Of a stretch of DNA of 64,000 bases, positions 13,482 to 24,648 are shown piece after piece. Position 1 is the first letter of the stretch. Each line of letters begins with the position of its first letter. The notes under the pieces were generated by a model. That model did not search any database and was not told where the DNA came from. It worked only from the letters and a program-made list of their open reading frames with translations. The stretch lies in contig NC_133896.1 in NCBI RefSeq assembly GCF_964199755.1, positions 63,157,142 to 63,221,141 on the forward strand, given 5' to 3'. The position numbers and the translations under genes were made by a program. The stretch is from Larus michahellis (taxonomy: Eukaryota; Chordata; Aves; Charadriiformes; Laridae).

Positions 13482-14070
13482 GCTGGGGTGCATTATAACG
13501 AGCATGGCCAGCAGGTCAAGGAGGTCATCCTCCCCCTCTACTCTGCCCTGGTGAGGCCGCATCTAGAGTACTGTGTGTGCAGTTCTGGGCCCCCCAGTTC
13601 AAGAGGGACAGGGAACTACTGGAGAGTGTCCAGTGGAGGGCTACAAAGATGATCAAAGGAATGGAGCATCCCTCTTATGAGGAAAGGCTGAGAGACCTGG
13701 GTCCATTTAGCCTGGAGAAGAGAAGACTGAGATGGGATCTCACCAATGTTTATAAATATCTAAAGAGCAGGTGTCAAGAGTATGGGGCCAGACTCTTTTC
13801 AGTGGTGCCCAACAACAGGACAAGGGGCAACAGGCACAAACTGGAACACAGGAAATTCCATCTCAACCTAAGAAAAAAGTTCTTTACTTTGAGGGTAACA
13901 GAGCATTGGAACAGACTGCCTAAAGAAGTTCTGGAGTCTCCTTCTCTGGAGACATTCAAAACCCACCTGGATGTGTTCCTGTCCAACCTGCTCTAGGTGA
14001 ACCTGCTTTGGCAGGGAGGTTGGACTGGATGATCTCCGAAGGTCCCTTCCAATCCCTACCATTCTGTGAT
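13482..14070 (+). mobile_element. CR1 LINE, 5'-truncated, C-terminal pol frame still open
   Basis: Sense CR1 3' end. It enters at the GCATTA-AGCATGGCCAGCAGG region and ends with GATGATCTCCGAAGGTCCCTTCC and ACCATTCTGTGAT. An open frame (13577-13996) reads [20 protein letters not shown] and continues through [17 protein letters not shown] and [20 protein letters not shown] to a stop at the natural pol C-terminus. It is a fragment of the reverse transcriptase ORF2 only, without RT or endonuclease domains, so it cannot move by itself. Codons are largely intact, suggesting a younger insertion than the 9.9-kb copy. Confidence 0.93.
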
Positions 14071-17000
14071 AAGCTACAGCTAAGGCATTTGCTTTCACTC
14101 AGTTAACGAAGACACTCACTTCTCGGCAAGGATGTTGGTTCAATCACTCAATACTACAGATGCCCCATTCTTTCTTAGCAAGAATAAAAGCAGCATTCTA
14201 AACTACTTCTCCTATCTTCATTACATCAGAGCAGCTCATTTTACTGCAGCATTAAGAGATTCAAAATGATGTCCCCAGAGGTCCTAGCAATTCACACAGG
14301 AGGGCACAGCATCAGAGGCAGCAAGTTGCTGTTCAGCTTTGCATCACTTTGACATATCCTCCAGGACGACAAATACTGTAGTCAGAACTTAACATGAGAT
14401 TTAACAGACTACATGTGTAGGCCATTTTTGTTAACACACTTTTGGTCCTATCTTACATAAGCAATAGAGTACAGAGAAATGCCTGCGTGTTTGGGCTTGA
14501 GGCTGTGACATGTCAACACAGCACACCATTATGGCACAAAAAGGGAAAACACTACCCTGAGAGGTAGCCTGGTGACATTTGCCTGGGCACAATGTCACAT
14601 TAACATGGCTATCTTGCTTTTGGTACTGTTCCTAGACCGCTCTGTACCATGCAGCTCACAGATCTGCCCATGAGTACCTGTGAAAGCCGTACATTGAGCT
14701 CTGCAGTGTCTCATTTCACTTCTGCTTGCTCTTGACACTGAGTTTTGCAAGTCAAGAGCATGATGTAATCTTTTAGTGAAAAAATACAAGTATTTTTGTT
14801 ATTGAAACAAACTAAAAATCTGTACCTTGGGCAAGCCAACCAGAAGTTTTACAAGTACTATTGGGCAATAAGACACAGCAATTTCTTTGGTTGCTCTTCA
14901 TTTACCTAATTTGGCCTTTGTTTATTGGCCCTCAAACATCAATATCCCAAAAGGAAAATGTCAGTCTGTTCAGAAAATACTGCCTGATAACTGGTAAGAA
15001 TGACAGATCAGATCAATCCTACCATCCTCAATATCAAAGACTTCATTTCTCAGAAAGTCACCTTTCCCTGCACTCATTTTCATGAATAGTGCTTTAAGAG
15101 CCTTTAAGTGAATAAAGCATTAATGTAAATGGAACAAACACAATTAAATTTATGAAATGAATTTCCCAGGCTAGCTGCAATGTCAGCTGACAGTTTCAAA
15201 TGAAAATAAATAGACTTCATACCACAATATATTAAAAATTTAGAACAGTCATCCTCACTCCACTTGGCTTTTAAGACAGAATGATGTGGGAAGGTTTTTA
15301 AAGAAAGCTTTCTTGCTTTTGTGGCAAACATCAGCATTTACGCCTGCCTGAGCAACAATGAACTCAGTATTTTCAAAAAGAAAGGCCAGTTTTAAAGTCT
15401 ACTTTAGTTAATGCTGAAGTAATGGAGAAAACAGTATTAAATATTAATTCCATTCAAAAGCAGAATTGACCTGAGGAGATGTAACTATCCACATAAATCC
15501 ACATTACCACCATATAGCAGACATCTCAAGACTATTCATACTCCATAGATTGTTAGTTCTATGTATTCATGAGCTAATGCTACAATACATTAGAAAGGAC
15601 TGACAAGTGAAAAATAGCTTAGCTATTTTAAAAGCTGTATATTTCACTAAAGCATCTCTTCTACATTGCTAATAAAGCAATAGCAATGATGTTAATTGAA
15701 TTTTCATACTTCAGAAGTGAGACAAATGTATAACTTGAGCATGTTTCTGTTTTTTAAGCATGCACATTGTACTTGAAAGTCTTTACGGATTACTCAGAGC
15801 TGTTACGAGACAATGCTATTTTATTTTAAAATTATTAGGGAAAGTACAAATATTAAGATGAAGAGGATGAGTTCATGTTTGACTGGTGCAAACCACCATG
15901 TAAACAGAATGGAGACACCATACCACATCATCTTTCAAACAATGATATAGAAAGTGCACAGAAAACTGCACTAAGCATAAGAAATCTGCTAATGAATATG
16001 AAAACTGTCCACAGAAAAAAAAAGCTAAAAACCACAAATGAAGAATGAAAACAAAATTAATATGATTTTGCCCACTGGCAGTTAACAGAGTGATACTCCA
16101 CTGTAAGGCTTAATCCATTTTATTTCCATTGTGTTGCCCTAAGAGAACTCAGCATTATGAAAAAATCAAAGTAAATTTAAAAAAAAAAAAAAAACAGGAA
16201 TATGTTTCACACTCTGCACGGTAGCATCCAGCAGACACATACAGAAATTAAGTGTACCAAACAGCAGCCCCTTACCCAGACTTCTCTTACCTCCATAGTT
16301 TGTAGATAGAGAAGTCACAAAACAGAGCCTTCTGAAAACATTTTAATTCTTCAGTCAAATCAAGCATGTATTAAATATAACAAAAGGAAAGGAAGATACT
16401 AAAGTGCTACATAAGCATCAGCAAAAGACATTTTGGAATATAAAATCATCATAAGTTAACTACCTAATGAAAAAAAACATATCACTCTTAGCCAGTTAAA
16501 TTACACAAAAAGACTCACAGAACCTTCATTTGCACAGTCAAGAATGGCTGAAACAAAACCAATGATACCAAAAATATTGATATAGATAACTACAACATTA
16601 CAAAAAATTAAAGGCAGTGTTTAAATCACTAATTCTGAGCATTTGTATCTTTTAAGTAATAGGCAACAATTAATTTGTACTTTTGAAATTGGAACTATTA
16701 ACATTTAACAATTGTTTAGAAACTCATTAGAATCAGCTGCAATTCTAATTAAAAAAGCTGAATTATGTACCCTTGAGTTCTCTTACAGATCTTTATTGGA
16801 CAATACTTTTTTTTTCCTTGTCCTAGTTATTGTGTCAGAATACATATTCTAAAACATCTACTATGGTTTACTGCAGAACATCAAATGAAAAAAAATTACC
16901 AAATTACAGCTCTAAAGGAAAGAAGTGTTAACTTTCAAAGTATACATACTTCAAATAAAGCCAGATTTCAAGAAAACTGTAAAGAAAAAAAAAGTTGTAC

Positions 17001-17117
17001 ATGTAATTCTACATGTTTCAAAATTACACAGTTTCAAAAATTGAAGAAATTTGAATACTTACTACTCTACAGCGCTTATTATGGTAGAATACATCTACTT
17101 TAATATATATTAATAAG

Positions 17118-17230
17118 TCTTCCCACTTCACAGATGGGAACCGAGAAGGAAAAAATGGCTTGGTCAAATGAAGAATATAAAAGGATTGGAAACAGACATC
17201 CAATTACACAAGTGCTAGACTGGCATCCTT
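17118..17230 (+). mobile_element. Possible ancient MIR/L3-like remnant
   Basis: CTTCACAGATGGGAACCGAG, then GAAGG and TGGCTTGGTCAAATG, resembles the MIR/CORE-SINE core (cacagatgaggaaactgag, then gtgacttgcccaaggtca) that persists at low level in bird genomes. Weak match by eye. Confidence 0.35.
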
Positions 17231-20200
17231 ATTATTAGCAGTTTCTTCTCAGTTTAACCAAAACTGTTTCAGCTTTTGTATTGTTAGAAGAGTTGCAGTC
17301 ACCTGAAGTCACTTAATTCTTTGGCAGAGGACACACAGCCCACTGGATTTAAGCCGAGACTTCCATCTTGCCTCTGAGGAAACAAGGCTAAACCAAAGAA
17401 AAGTAAGGTTAACAAACACATCAACTTTCCCTTGAGGTCTAAAACATTTCCCTAATATACACTCAGTTGCCAAAGGAAGAGTTTAAGGCTTATACATTAT
17501 AAAAGCCAGAAAGTCAGCTCAAGAGCCTCTGGTGCCAGACAAAAACTCTAGTGACCAGGCAATGATTTGTTGATTCAGTTCAGGCCCCTGAACATTTATA
17601 ATTACAATGCCTTAATTTTCTGTAAACAGGAGGTCTGCACCAGAAGGCATCTGCAACAACCTCTCTTTGAAATCTCCACATTTCTTGATATAAGTATCAC
17701 CATACCTTGTCCTCTAAGTCCCTTTAAGACAGATGCAGGAGCCTCACCTGTCTCTGCAAATAGACGATGCTCTGGGGTCGCAATGCTGCAGCTGCAGTGG
17801 AAATGCCTTGCTTGCTACAGACACCACTAGATGAGCAGATGGGTCTGGGCCGAGGCCACCAGATTCAAAGCAAAAAATCACATATGGTGACTGAGACACA
17901 AAAACAAGGCTCCACAAAACTGGGTGAGCCATTGATCCCAAAGTGGGCAGCGAGGAAGAAAAATGGGCAACTCCTCTGTCTTTCCCACCCACTATCATCT
18001 CCTCCAGCAACTGGTGTTTTGCAACAGTCTGGGACTCATCCTAGCCCTTGATGAGCCTGTTCAGCTCAGTAACCCAACAAAAAGCTAACCCAGCAAAAAA
18101 ATGGGTTTTGTCAATTTTCTGAGCCGAGTTGACTTACCAAACAATCAGACAAGCACTGAACCAGCAACAGAGAAATCATAGTAGCATGCAGCCGTGAGCG
18201 GCACAGCCTTTTTCAGCAGCAAAGAGATGGGGAAGCCCATCGTGCAGAACCTCATGTATAAAGCTCCAAAACAAAGAACCAATTCAGGAAAAGCAGTCAC
18301 TATAGCATGTACATTTCCTTCTTTTCTTAAGGAGAAAGCCTGCCTTCAGAGTACAAACCAGTGCGTTATGAGGGACCTATACCATGTAACCTAACAGCTG
18401 GCAAGAGAAAACCTTGATTTTGAAATTGAGACCAGACTAAGGAGTGGTTGAGAAATTTTACATTTCTTCAGAGACCAAATGAAGATGTGTTCAAATCTAC
18501 ACAATATCAGAAAAACTATGTTCTACATGAACTCAGCTCAGATGCTATTTTGGCACTGATTTTTTTTTTTCTCATTTGAGAAGAAAGCCTCAAGGCATCT
18601 GCAATTTAACTAATCACCCTCAAAAGGTACATGAATCACCTTTCTTTTCAAATTATGTTATTAAATGTTTTTTAATAATGAAAAAGCTCTAAAAAACATC
18701 AAACACTTAATGGCAAAGCTCTATATACCATCAATGAACTGCTCTAGGAAAGGCGTGAAAAAAAAGTTAATTCTTTCAAGAAGGCTACACAGAACACAAA
18801 ATTAATCCTGAGAGCAAGAGCTATCAATTTAAAAACAATTCCATATAGATCTAATCAATTTGATTTAATTTTGCAACAGAAGTACGTACATATGTACACT
18901 ATATACAGACCAGTGTTGTATCTCCTTTATTGCCCTCTAAGCTGCTCAAATGAAATTATGATTTCTGTAAACATAAAAAATTATAAAAGAAAAAGGATTG
19001 ACAGCTTCTAAATTTGAGTTTAATTTATACAAAACACCAAAGATGCAAGCTGAACAAAGCTGGACGAGCTGTTTTCTCAACAAAGGACATCATTCAACAA
19101 AGTTGACACCATTATGAAATTTTAGGAAAAATTACTAATTTTGAACAAAAAAGGATGCTTTCCCTTCCTATTCCTCACTGCTCTGGCTTTAAAGGGTGAA
19201 ATACTTTGTTTCAAAAAATATATTTTTAATATTAAAAAAATATATTAGAAAGGTTACAGGTATTGTAGAAGACAGAGACTGCTTCTGCAACTGACATTCA
19301 CACACCTGATAACTTCTTATCCTGCTTGTCATTGAGACATGTTAGAAGCTCACTGTATGTTTGCTGACAAACAAAACACCCCTTGGAAAAAGGCTACACA
19401 GAAAACTTCATAGGGGCACCTGCATTTTTAATTCTCAGTTCAACTGGCTAACTTCTCCATACTCCTTTACAACCAGTACAGTACCAGCGCAGTTTTGCAA
19501 AGCAAACAGCCTTAAAAAGCTAACTCTACAACCATTTACTCCTGAAGCATTACAGACAACATTACATTGTGCAGACAAAAACTGGATTATAGGCTTAAAC
19601 TTGTTTGTTCTGACCTGTCTGAAATCTAGTCTACAAGAATAAGTGACATCTATGCAATGCACATAAATCTAGTCAAGTACAGGTATCACGGGCAGAAAAA
19701 ATTTTCAAAGCTGACAATAAGATTCCACAGAATGCAAATTCCACAAACATATTCAAAGAACAGAGCTGACTACAAGATTGGCTAAGAAAAAAAAAAAATA
19801 TATATTCTGTGCACAAGGTTACATACATCACAGTAAAAAACACAAGCAAGAAAAGACGACAGTATGTAGTTAACCTAATAACTAAGGTAGCGGATCAAAA
19901 AACAAAGGGAGACAAGAGACAGAAGAAGTATCATGCTACGATACATATCATTTGAAGATGAAGCCAAGAACTTAAATAGGTGTCAAGAGCTACTGAACAG
20001 ATTCAAGAAAAGGTTGAACACTTAGAGCAGCACAAAGGAGTTTTTCTGTGGCATTCTAGCTGGAGTATATTCGAGACAAGCCAGAAAAGGGAAAGCAGGT
20101 TAATGTGACATTTTCATTTAAAGATAAAAAAAAAGGGAGGGGAAAAAAATACATAAATTGTCTAAAATATAAATGGATTTGCCCAGCTGGAAGATTTGAC

Positions 20201-21841
20201 AGTTTGTCACATCTCAGTCCCTGTAGTCTCTCCACTCTTGCAAGCCATTCTCAAGAACATGATGAAGCCTAGAACACCATACAAACACACACATGTTATG
20301 CTCTTTTGTTTAGCAAGAGGTAATTGCACAAAATTGCGGCCGGATGTTAGGCCCATTCGTAGAGTAACTACAACCCAGAATGTAGCTTCACAACCTTGTA
20401 AGGCGTATCAAAATGTTTGTTTTTACACAAATACTTGCCAGAAGCAATAAAATGCATATTTGACAATATTAATATTTGATAGTAAGCCAAAGTACAATCA
20501 TTTGAAGACAAACAGTGCAAGAACACCCAGAAAAAAGGCCACATTAAATTTAAAGGGACTAGTGCCAATCTGTCAGAACAGACTTTGTACTGCCTCCAGC
20601 GTATTTCTAAGGCACTCTCTTGACTATACATAGGAAGGCAGCAAAGAGTCCGTAATCCTGTAACACATGCTCCATATCATGCTAGTGCACCACAGCCTTA
20701 AGTAAGCATGGGGTTTATCAGTTTCTTCACATGAAGTCACATCAATTCCCTTCCATAGGGTGGTGGAGATTAAAAAAAAAAATAAGAAAAAAATCAAGAA
20801 GACATGGAACCAAGAAGTTCACCAAAATCTTCAACATTTGAGAGTGCGTATTTTCTTTCACAAGCTATGTAACAGTCTTCACATACTCTTAGACCAAGGA
20901 AAATGGCACTCCAGAACATACCACAGCTGGGAGACGACAACGGTCTTCCATGATCCTGTCCCTTAGTCACAAGACTGGGTGAGCATGCAACTAAATCCCA
21001 GAGCAACATGGCTGTTGCCAGCTCCTGCTGACTTAGTATCCACACTTACGGTTTCAGACTATCAAAGCAGCTCAGTGCTAGCAGTTTTTCTACCAATTGC
21101 ATGACAGAGCTCAAGCGCAGGAACCACTGTGGATCTTTACACAGATCAAGATTTAAGAAAGCTACAGAGTGGTCTGTCCCATATTTGTATCAGACAGTCA
21201 ATACTTTCCTCCTCTTAACAAGTTCAGAAATTACTTCACTTGTACCCTAGTAATATCAGTGCACAAGACTGGCATTTAAGTTAAGCCCGCATGTAAGCTG
21301 AGCAGTTGCCAAGAAAGACTGAAAGAGAAACACACAAATGCAGAAAAATCCTTGCAAGACAGAGAACCTGTAACCGTACATAAGACCTTCAGGCGATGTC
21401 TGTACCTTTCCCACTAGCAGTGAACAAGTTTTGACGAACTTGTATTAAACTACCGTAATCCAAAAAAGCTGTTGTGCGTCTAGCTTCAAACAACAGTACT
21501 GGCAAGAGTAGCAGCAGTCTAGTTAAAAATATTAAATGAGGGGTTGTTTTTAAAGGTAGGACAATTCTGCTTTGCCGGTATTTAGAGTTTACAAAGCCCT
21601 TTTCATAGTTCCTATTATACTGTGGTTTGAGCCGAGGGAAACCCGCATACAAAGAGCACATCAACACAACGTACATACAAGTCAACATCTGAAATATTGA
21701 AAGCCTTCCTTTCATCCTAAAACGTGGCAAGAAACCACCCCATGTGTAATAATTGCTGTTAAGTAACACCTAGACAAGCAACCTACTTTTAGCCAGCGTT
21801 TTTCTTTTGCCGTGGAGGGGAAGAAAGACAAAAATAAATAA

Positions 21842-21854
21842 GGGGGGGGGGGGG
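21842..21854. repeat. Poly(G) run of 13 at the CpG island edge
   Basis: Thirteen consecutive G at the AT-rich/GC-rich boundary, flanked by A-rich DNA. It may be a sequencing or assembly weak spot. Confidence 0.9.
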
Positions 21855-23115
21855 AGGGAAGAGAAACAACAACAAAAAAATCCCACACAACCATCGTTTC
21901 TCTGCTGGGAGCGCTGAGGGCAGCAGATGAAAGGCAGAAGCGGCCGGACCGCCGGCGCGCTGCCGCACGACACCTCTACCCGACGGGAAGCCCCCCCCCG
22001 CCTCCTTCCCTCCCTCCCCGCCGCACCGCTTTGTTCGGCGGCCGGCAGCGACGGCGAGGGGCGGTCACGGCTTTTGGGGCAACCTCGGGATCCGGGGCAG
22101 TGGGGGGGAAACACCACTGCCGGACCGGGGGCTCTGCCGGGCGACCGACCCCGCTCGGCCCGACCGGGCTCCGCCGCCCCTCGCCGGCAGAGGGCGAGGC
22201 GTCCGCCTGGCCGGGAGCCTGTTTTTGTTAGCACGGGGGGTATTTAAATGTCCTGCTGTCAATCACACCGCACTTCCGACACCTCCGCCAGCCCCACGGC
22301 CCGCACGCCGGCGCCGGGGCTCCCCGGCATAATGAGGGGGTAAGGAGGGGGCGGCAGCTCGGAGCCCCGCCACCCCCAGCCCGGCCGAGCCGCTCGAACC
22401 GGGGGCCCCCCCAACTTGCTCCTTTGTCTAACTGCCCGTGAATCCCACCACCACCTCCACCGCCGCCGCCGCCTCCTCCTCCCGCCCGCAGCCGGCAGGC
22501 TGCCGCTGGGCCTTTATTATTCACACGCGAGTCGGCGGCGACCGCTCGGGACCGGGCTGGAAACGTCAAAGCGGCGAAAAGAGCGGGGGCGACCCTCCGC
22601 CGCCCCCCGCCCCGGACAGAACAGGCAGAGCCAGCCAGGAGCCCGGGCTCCGCCGGAGGAGAGCCCGGCAGCCGGCGCGGTGCCCCCTCCGCGAAGAGAC
22701 CGCCCTGTCCCGGGAGAGACCCCCTGGGGGAGCGGGGCGAGGGGAGGCGGGGGGGACGGACGGACACGGCGCCTGCCCGAAGCCGGCTCAACTTTAGGGT
22801 GGCGCCGGCCCCCGCATCTGTTGCTCTTTCATAACCGGCCTCCCCCCGCCTGGCCCGGCCCGGCCGCCCCCTCATAAGCCGGGACCCATGTGCCCGCGGA
22901 CGGCAGCCCTTGCCGGCTGCCACCGCCGCGGGGGGGAGCCGGAGCGGACAGGAGCCCGTTCCCCCCCCGCCGTGCCGCCGCCGCGCAGCCATTGTCCCCC
23001 CGGACGTTACCGGGAGGGGGGGAGCTGACTGCCACCGCCTGTGCCCGGTGACCGGCCGACCCGGCCGTCCCTCCCCCCCGACGCCCGGCGGCCCGGCGCG
23101 TCTCCCAGTGCCTAC

Positions 23116-23231
23116 CTGCCGTGGAACCAGTCCTTGCAGATGTCGCACTCGATCATGAAGCGGCTCACGTCGTAGGGCTCCCGGCACACGCAGTACACGG
23201 GGGTCGCGGCGGCCGCCGCCGCTCCGGCCAT
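23116..23231 (-). CDS. KDM7A: KDM7A first coding exon (PHD-finger lysine demethylase), N-terminal part
   Basis: Encodes the first 38 residues plus two bases of the next codon. A short alanine run (residues 4-9) is followed by the first half of a PHD zinc finger: C14, C16, C29, C32 and H37, with the motifs [13 protein letters not shown] and KDWFHG. KDM7A is a nuclear JmjC demethylase acting on H3K9me2 and H3K27me2; its PHD finger reads H3K4me3. The start ATG has A at -3 and G at +4, and MAGAAA matches the human KDM7A start as I remember it. The exon ends at a clean donor (GGCAG|GTAGG), splitting a Ser codon exactly where family members continue with SCVG. PHF2 and PHF8 share this finger but have different N-termini (MATVP- and MASVP-like); the neighbouring SLC37A3 also favours KDM7A. 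The N-terminal Ala/Pro stretch seems shorter than in human. The remaining exons are not in view and should lie to the left, beyond base 1. Confidence 0.92.
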
Positions 23232-23424
23232 CTTTAAAGAACTCCCTGACTGACTGAGGCGCCCGCCCGCTCCCCCCCTCCTCCCTCCGCCGGCACCAAT
23301 AACAACAGCGCGCGTGCCAGCCCCACACGCCGCGCGCGCGCCCCGCCGCCGCCGGCAGGCACGGCACGGCACGCAGGGGCAGGCGGCGCGGGAGCGAGCG
23401 GACAACAGTGCGCGGGGGCGCGCG

Positions 23425-23430
23425 CACGTG
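23425..23430. promoter_or_regulatory. CACGTG E-box next to a CRE-like GTGCGTCAC
   Basis: A perfect palindromic E-box (USF/MYC/MAX class; the core also contains the HIF-type RCGTG) about 195 bp upstream of the KDM7A ATG. It is followed directly by GCGTCAC, similar to an ATF/CREB half site. Confidence 0.45.
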
Positions 23431-23550
23431 CGTCACCCGGCCCCCGCGGAGGCGGGGGGAGGAGGAGAAGGGGGGAACCGCCCCCCCCGCCACGCCACGC
23501 CCTCCCCGCGCACCGCCACGGGCACCGCCGCGCCTGCGCCACGCGGAGAC

Positions 23551-23588
23551 CTCCCCTCCCGCCCCCGCCCCCGCCCCCGCTCCCCCCC
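23551..23588 (-). promoter_or_regulatory. Tandem GC boxes (Sp/KLF), possible G-quadruplex on the KDM7A sense strand
   Basis: Repeated CCGCCCCC units on the plus strand give several overlapping GC boxes about 320-360 bp upstream of the KDM7A ATG. Read on the minus (sense) strand they form four or more consecutive runs of three to five G with one-base spacers, the classic G-quadruplex pattern. Binding and folding are inferred. Confidence 0.55.
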
Positions 23589-23661
23589 TCGCGCCCGGAA
23601 CTGAGCGTGCGCTCGGGGGTGGGGGGGGAGCGGGCTGCCATTGGGCGCGGGGAGGGGCGCG

Positions 23662-23667
23662 CACGTG
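23662..23667. promoter_or_regulatory. Second CACGTG E-box, 18 bp from an inverted CCAAT box
   Basis: A perfect E-box near ATTGG at 23640-23644, which reads CCAAT on the minus strand and is a candidate NF-Y site. Both lie about 410-440 bp upstream of the KDM7A start codon. Function is inferred from motif class only. Confidence 0.4.
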
Positions 23668-24211
23668 CCACCGCCCGCCCCGCCCCTCCCCACCATCCTC
23701 CCCCCCCACCGCCGCCTCGCGGGAGGCGGGGCGCGGGGAGGCACGCGCTAGCCCTGCCTCCCTCCCCCCCCTCCCGGAGCAGCGTCACGCGGTGTACGGG
23801 GGTGGGGGAGGGGCAGGGTGCCGCGAGGACACGGGCGGAGCGAAAGGCGGGCGGCGGCGCGCGCCGGCTCCCCCTTATGTAACGGCGGCGGCGGAAAGGA
23901 CCGAGCGTTGCCGAAGGCGCCCGAAGGCCGGACTTTGTTGTCGGGGGGGCGGGGGGAAACACCGCCGCCCGCGCAGGCGCAGTTGGGGTACCCCCACCCC
24001 CAGGTCGGGTGCTGAGGGATGGGGACCGTCCGCCGGCGCGTTTGGCCCGCCCAGGTCCCTCCTGAGTGGGGAGCTCCCGCAAACAGCGCCGGCCCTGGTG
24101 AGGGGTCACTGCCAGGGAGCGGGGGGGCTCGGCCGGAGCGAGGGGGGGGCGCCGGCAGCGGTGTGTGGCGGAGCCCCCTCCGCGGCTGGCACCGCTGAGG
24201 AACCCGCAGAC

Positions 24212-24648
24212 ACTGAGGTGCTGGAGCGAGTGCGGAGGAGGGCAATGGAGCTGGTGAAGGGTCTGGAGAACAAGTCCTGTGAGGAGCGGCTGACAGAGCT
24301 GGGGTTGGTCGGCCTGGAGAAAAGGAGCCTGCGGGGAGACCTTATGGCTCTCTACGACTACCTGAAAGGACGTTGTAGAGAGGTGGGGGTCGGTCTCTTC
24401 TCCCAACGAACAGGCGACAGGAGAAGAGGAAACGGCCTCAAGTTGCACCAGGGGAGGTTTAGAATGGATGTTAGGAAAAATTTCTTCACCGAAAGGGTTG
24501 TCAAGCATTGGAACAGGCTGCCCAGGGAAGCGGTGGAATCGCCATCCCTGGAGGTATTTAGAAGACAGGTAGATGTGGTGGTTCTGGCAGTGTTGGGTTG
24601 ATGGTTGGACTCAATGATCTTAAAGGTCTCTTCCAACTTAGACCATAG
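24212..24648 (+). mobile_element. CR1 LINE fragment abutting the KDM7A CpG island
   Basis: A sense CR1 3' portion starting at GAGGTGCTGGAGCG. It encodes [20 protein letters not shown], then [20 protein letters not shown], then [20 protein letters not shown], and stops at 24601 in the normal pol C-terminal position. The tail reads GATCTTAAAGGTCTCTTCCAAC. The subfamily differs from the 13.5-kb copy ([20 protein letters not shown] against [20 protein letters not shown]). It is about 1 kb from the KDM7A start codon, on the opposite strand. Confidence 0.93.

Larger units (their letters stand above)
1..21900 (-). other. KDM7A: Presumed KDM7A intron 1, AT-rich, no recognised exon
   Basis: This 21.9-kb stretch is AT-rich on both strands. 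All its reading frames are short and none shows a recognisable domain. I looked on the minus strand for the next KDM7A segment (SCVGVEEHH / HCPNC-like, the second half of the PHD finger) and did not see it. The simplest reading is that the first intron continues past the left edge. It contains CR1 fragments, one MIR-like remnant, an unnamed repeat pair, a 36-bp tandem duplication and A-rich runs such as 16179-16194 and 19787-19798; outside those I see nothing assignable. Intron identity is inferred from the donor at 23115 and from the orientation. The search was by eye, so a small exon could have been missed. Confidence 0.7.
21900..24210. promoter_or_regulatory. KDM7A: CpG island with KDM7A promoter
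   Basis: Base composition changes abruptly from AT-rich to very GC- and CpG-rich near 21.9 kb and stays so until a CR1 copy begins at about 24.21 kb. The island covers the start of intron 1, the first coding exon and the presumed 5' UTR and promoter to its right. Visible candidate elements are a run of GC boxes (23559-23584), further GC boxes near 23672-23690, two CACGTG E-boxes (23425-23430 and 23662-23667), and an ATTGG (inverted CCAAT) at 23640-23644. NRF1-like GCGCAGGCGC is near 23970. I see no convincing TATA box, as expected for a housekeeping-type CpG promoter. The transcription start cannot be fixed from sequence but is probably between about 23.25 and 23.5 kb. Confidence 0.85.

Noticed and set aside
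13577..13996. 139-codon frame as a host protein gene
   Set aside because: It is the C-terminal piece of CR1 ORF2, with the element's typical 3' end directly after it.
22228..23709. 493-codon minus-strand open frame through the CpG island
   Set aside because: Low-complexity Gly/Arg/Pro/Ala sequence expected from stop-poor GC-rich DNA. It reads across the KDM7A exon in the wrong frame and ignores its clear donor site.
23234..24508. 424-codon minus-strand open frame
   Set aside because: Runs antisense through a CR1 copy and then the GC-rich promoter; no domain, no conserved start, composition explains the length.
23408..24601. 397-codon plus-strand open frame as a novel gene
   Set aside because: The first two thirds are chance GC-rich sequence and the rest is CR1 pol C-terminus. 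It is kept only as a hypothesis for a divergent transcript.
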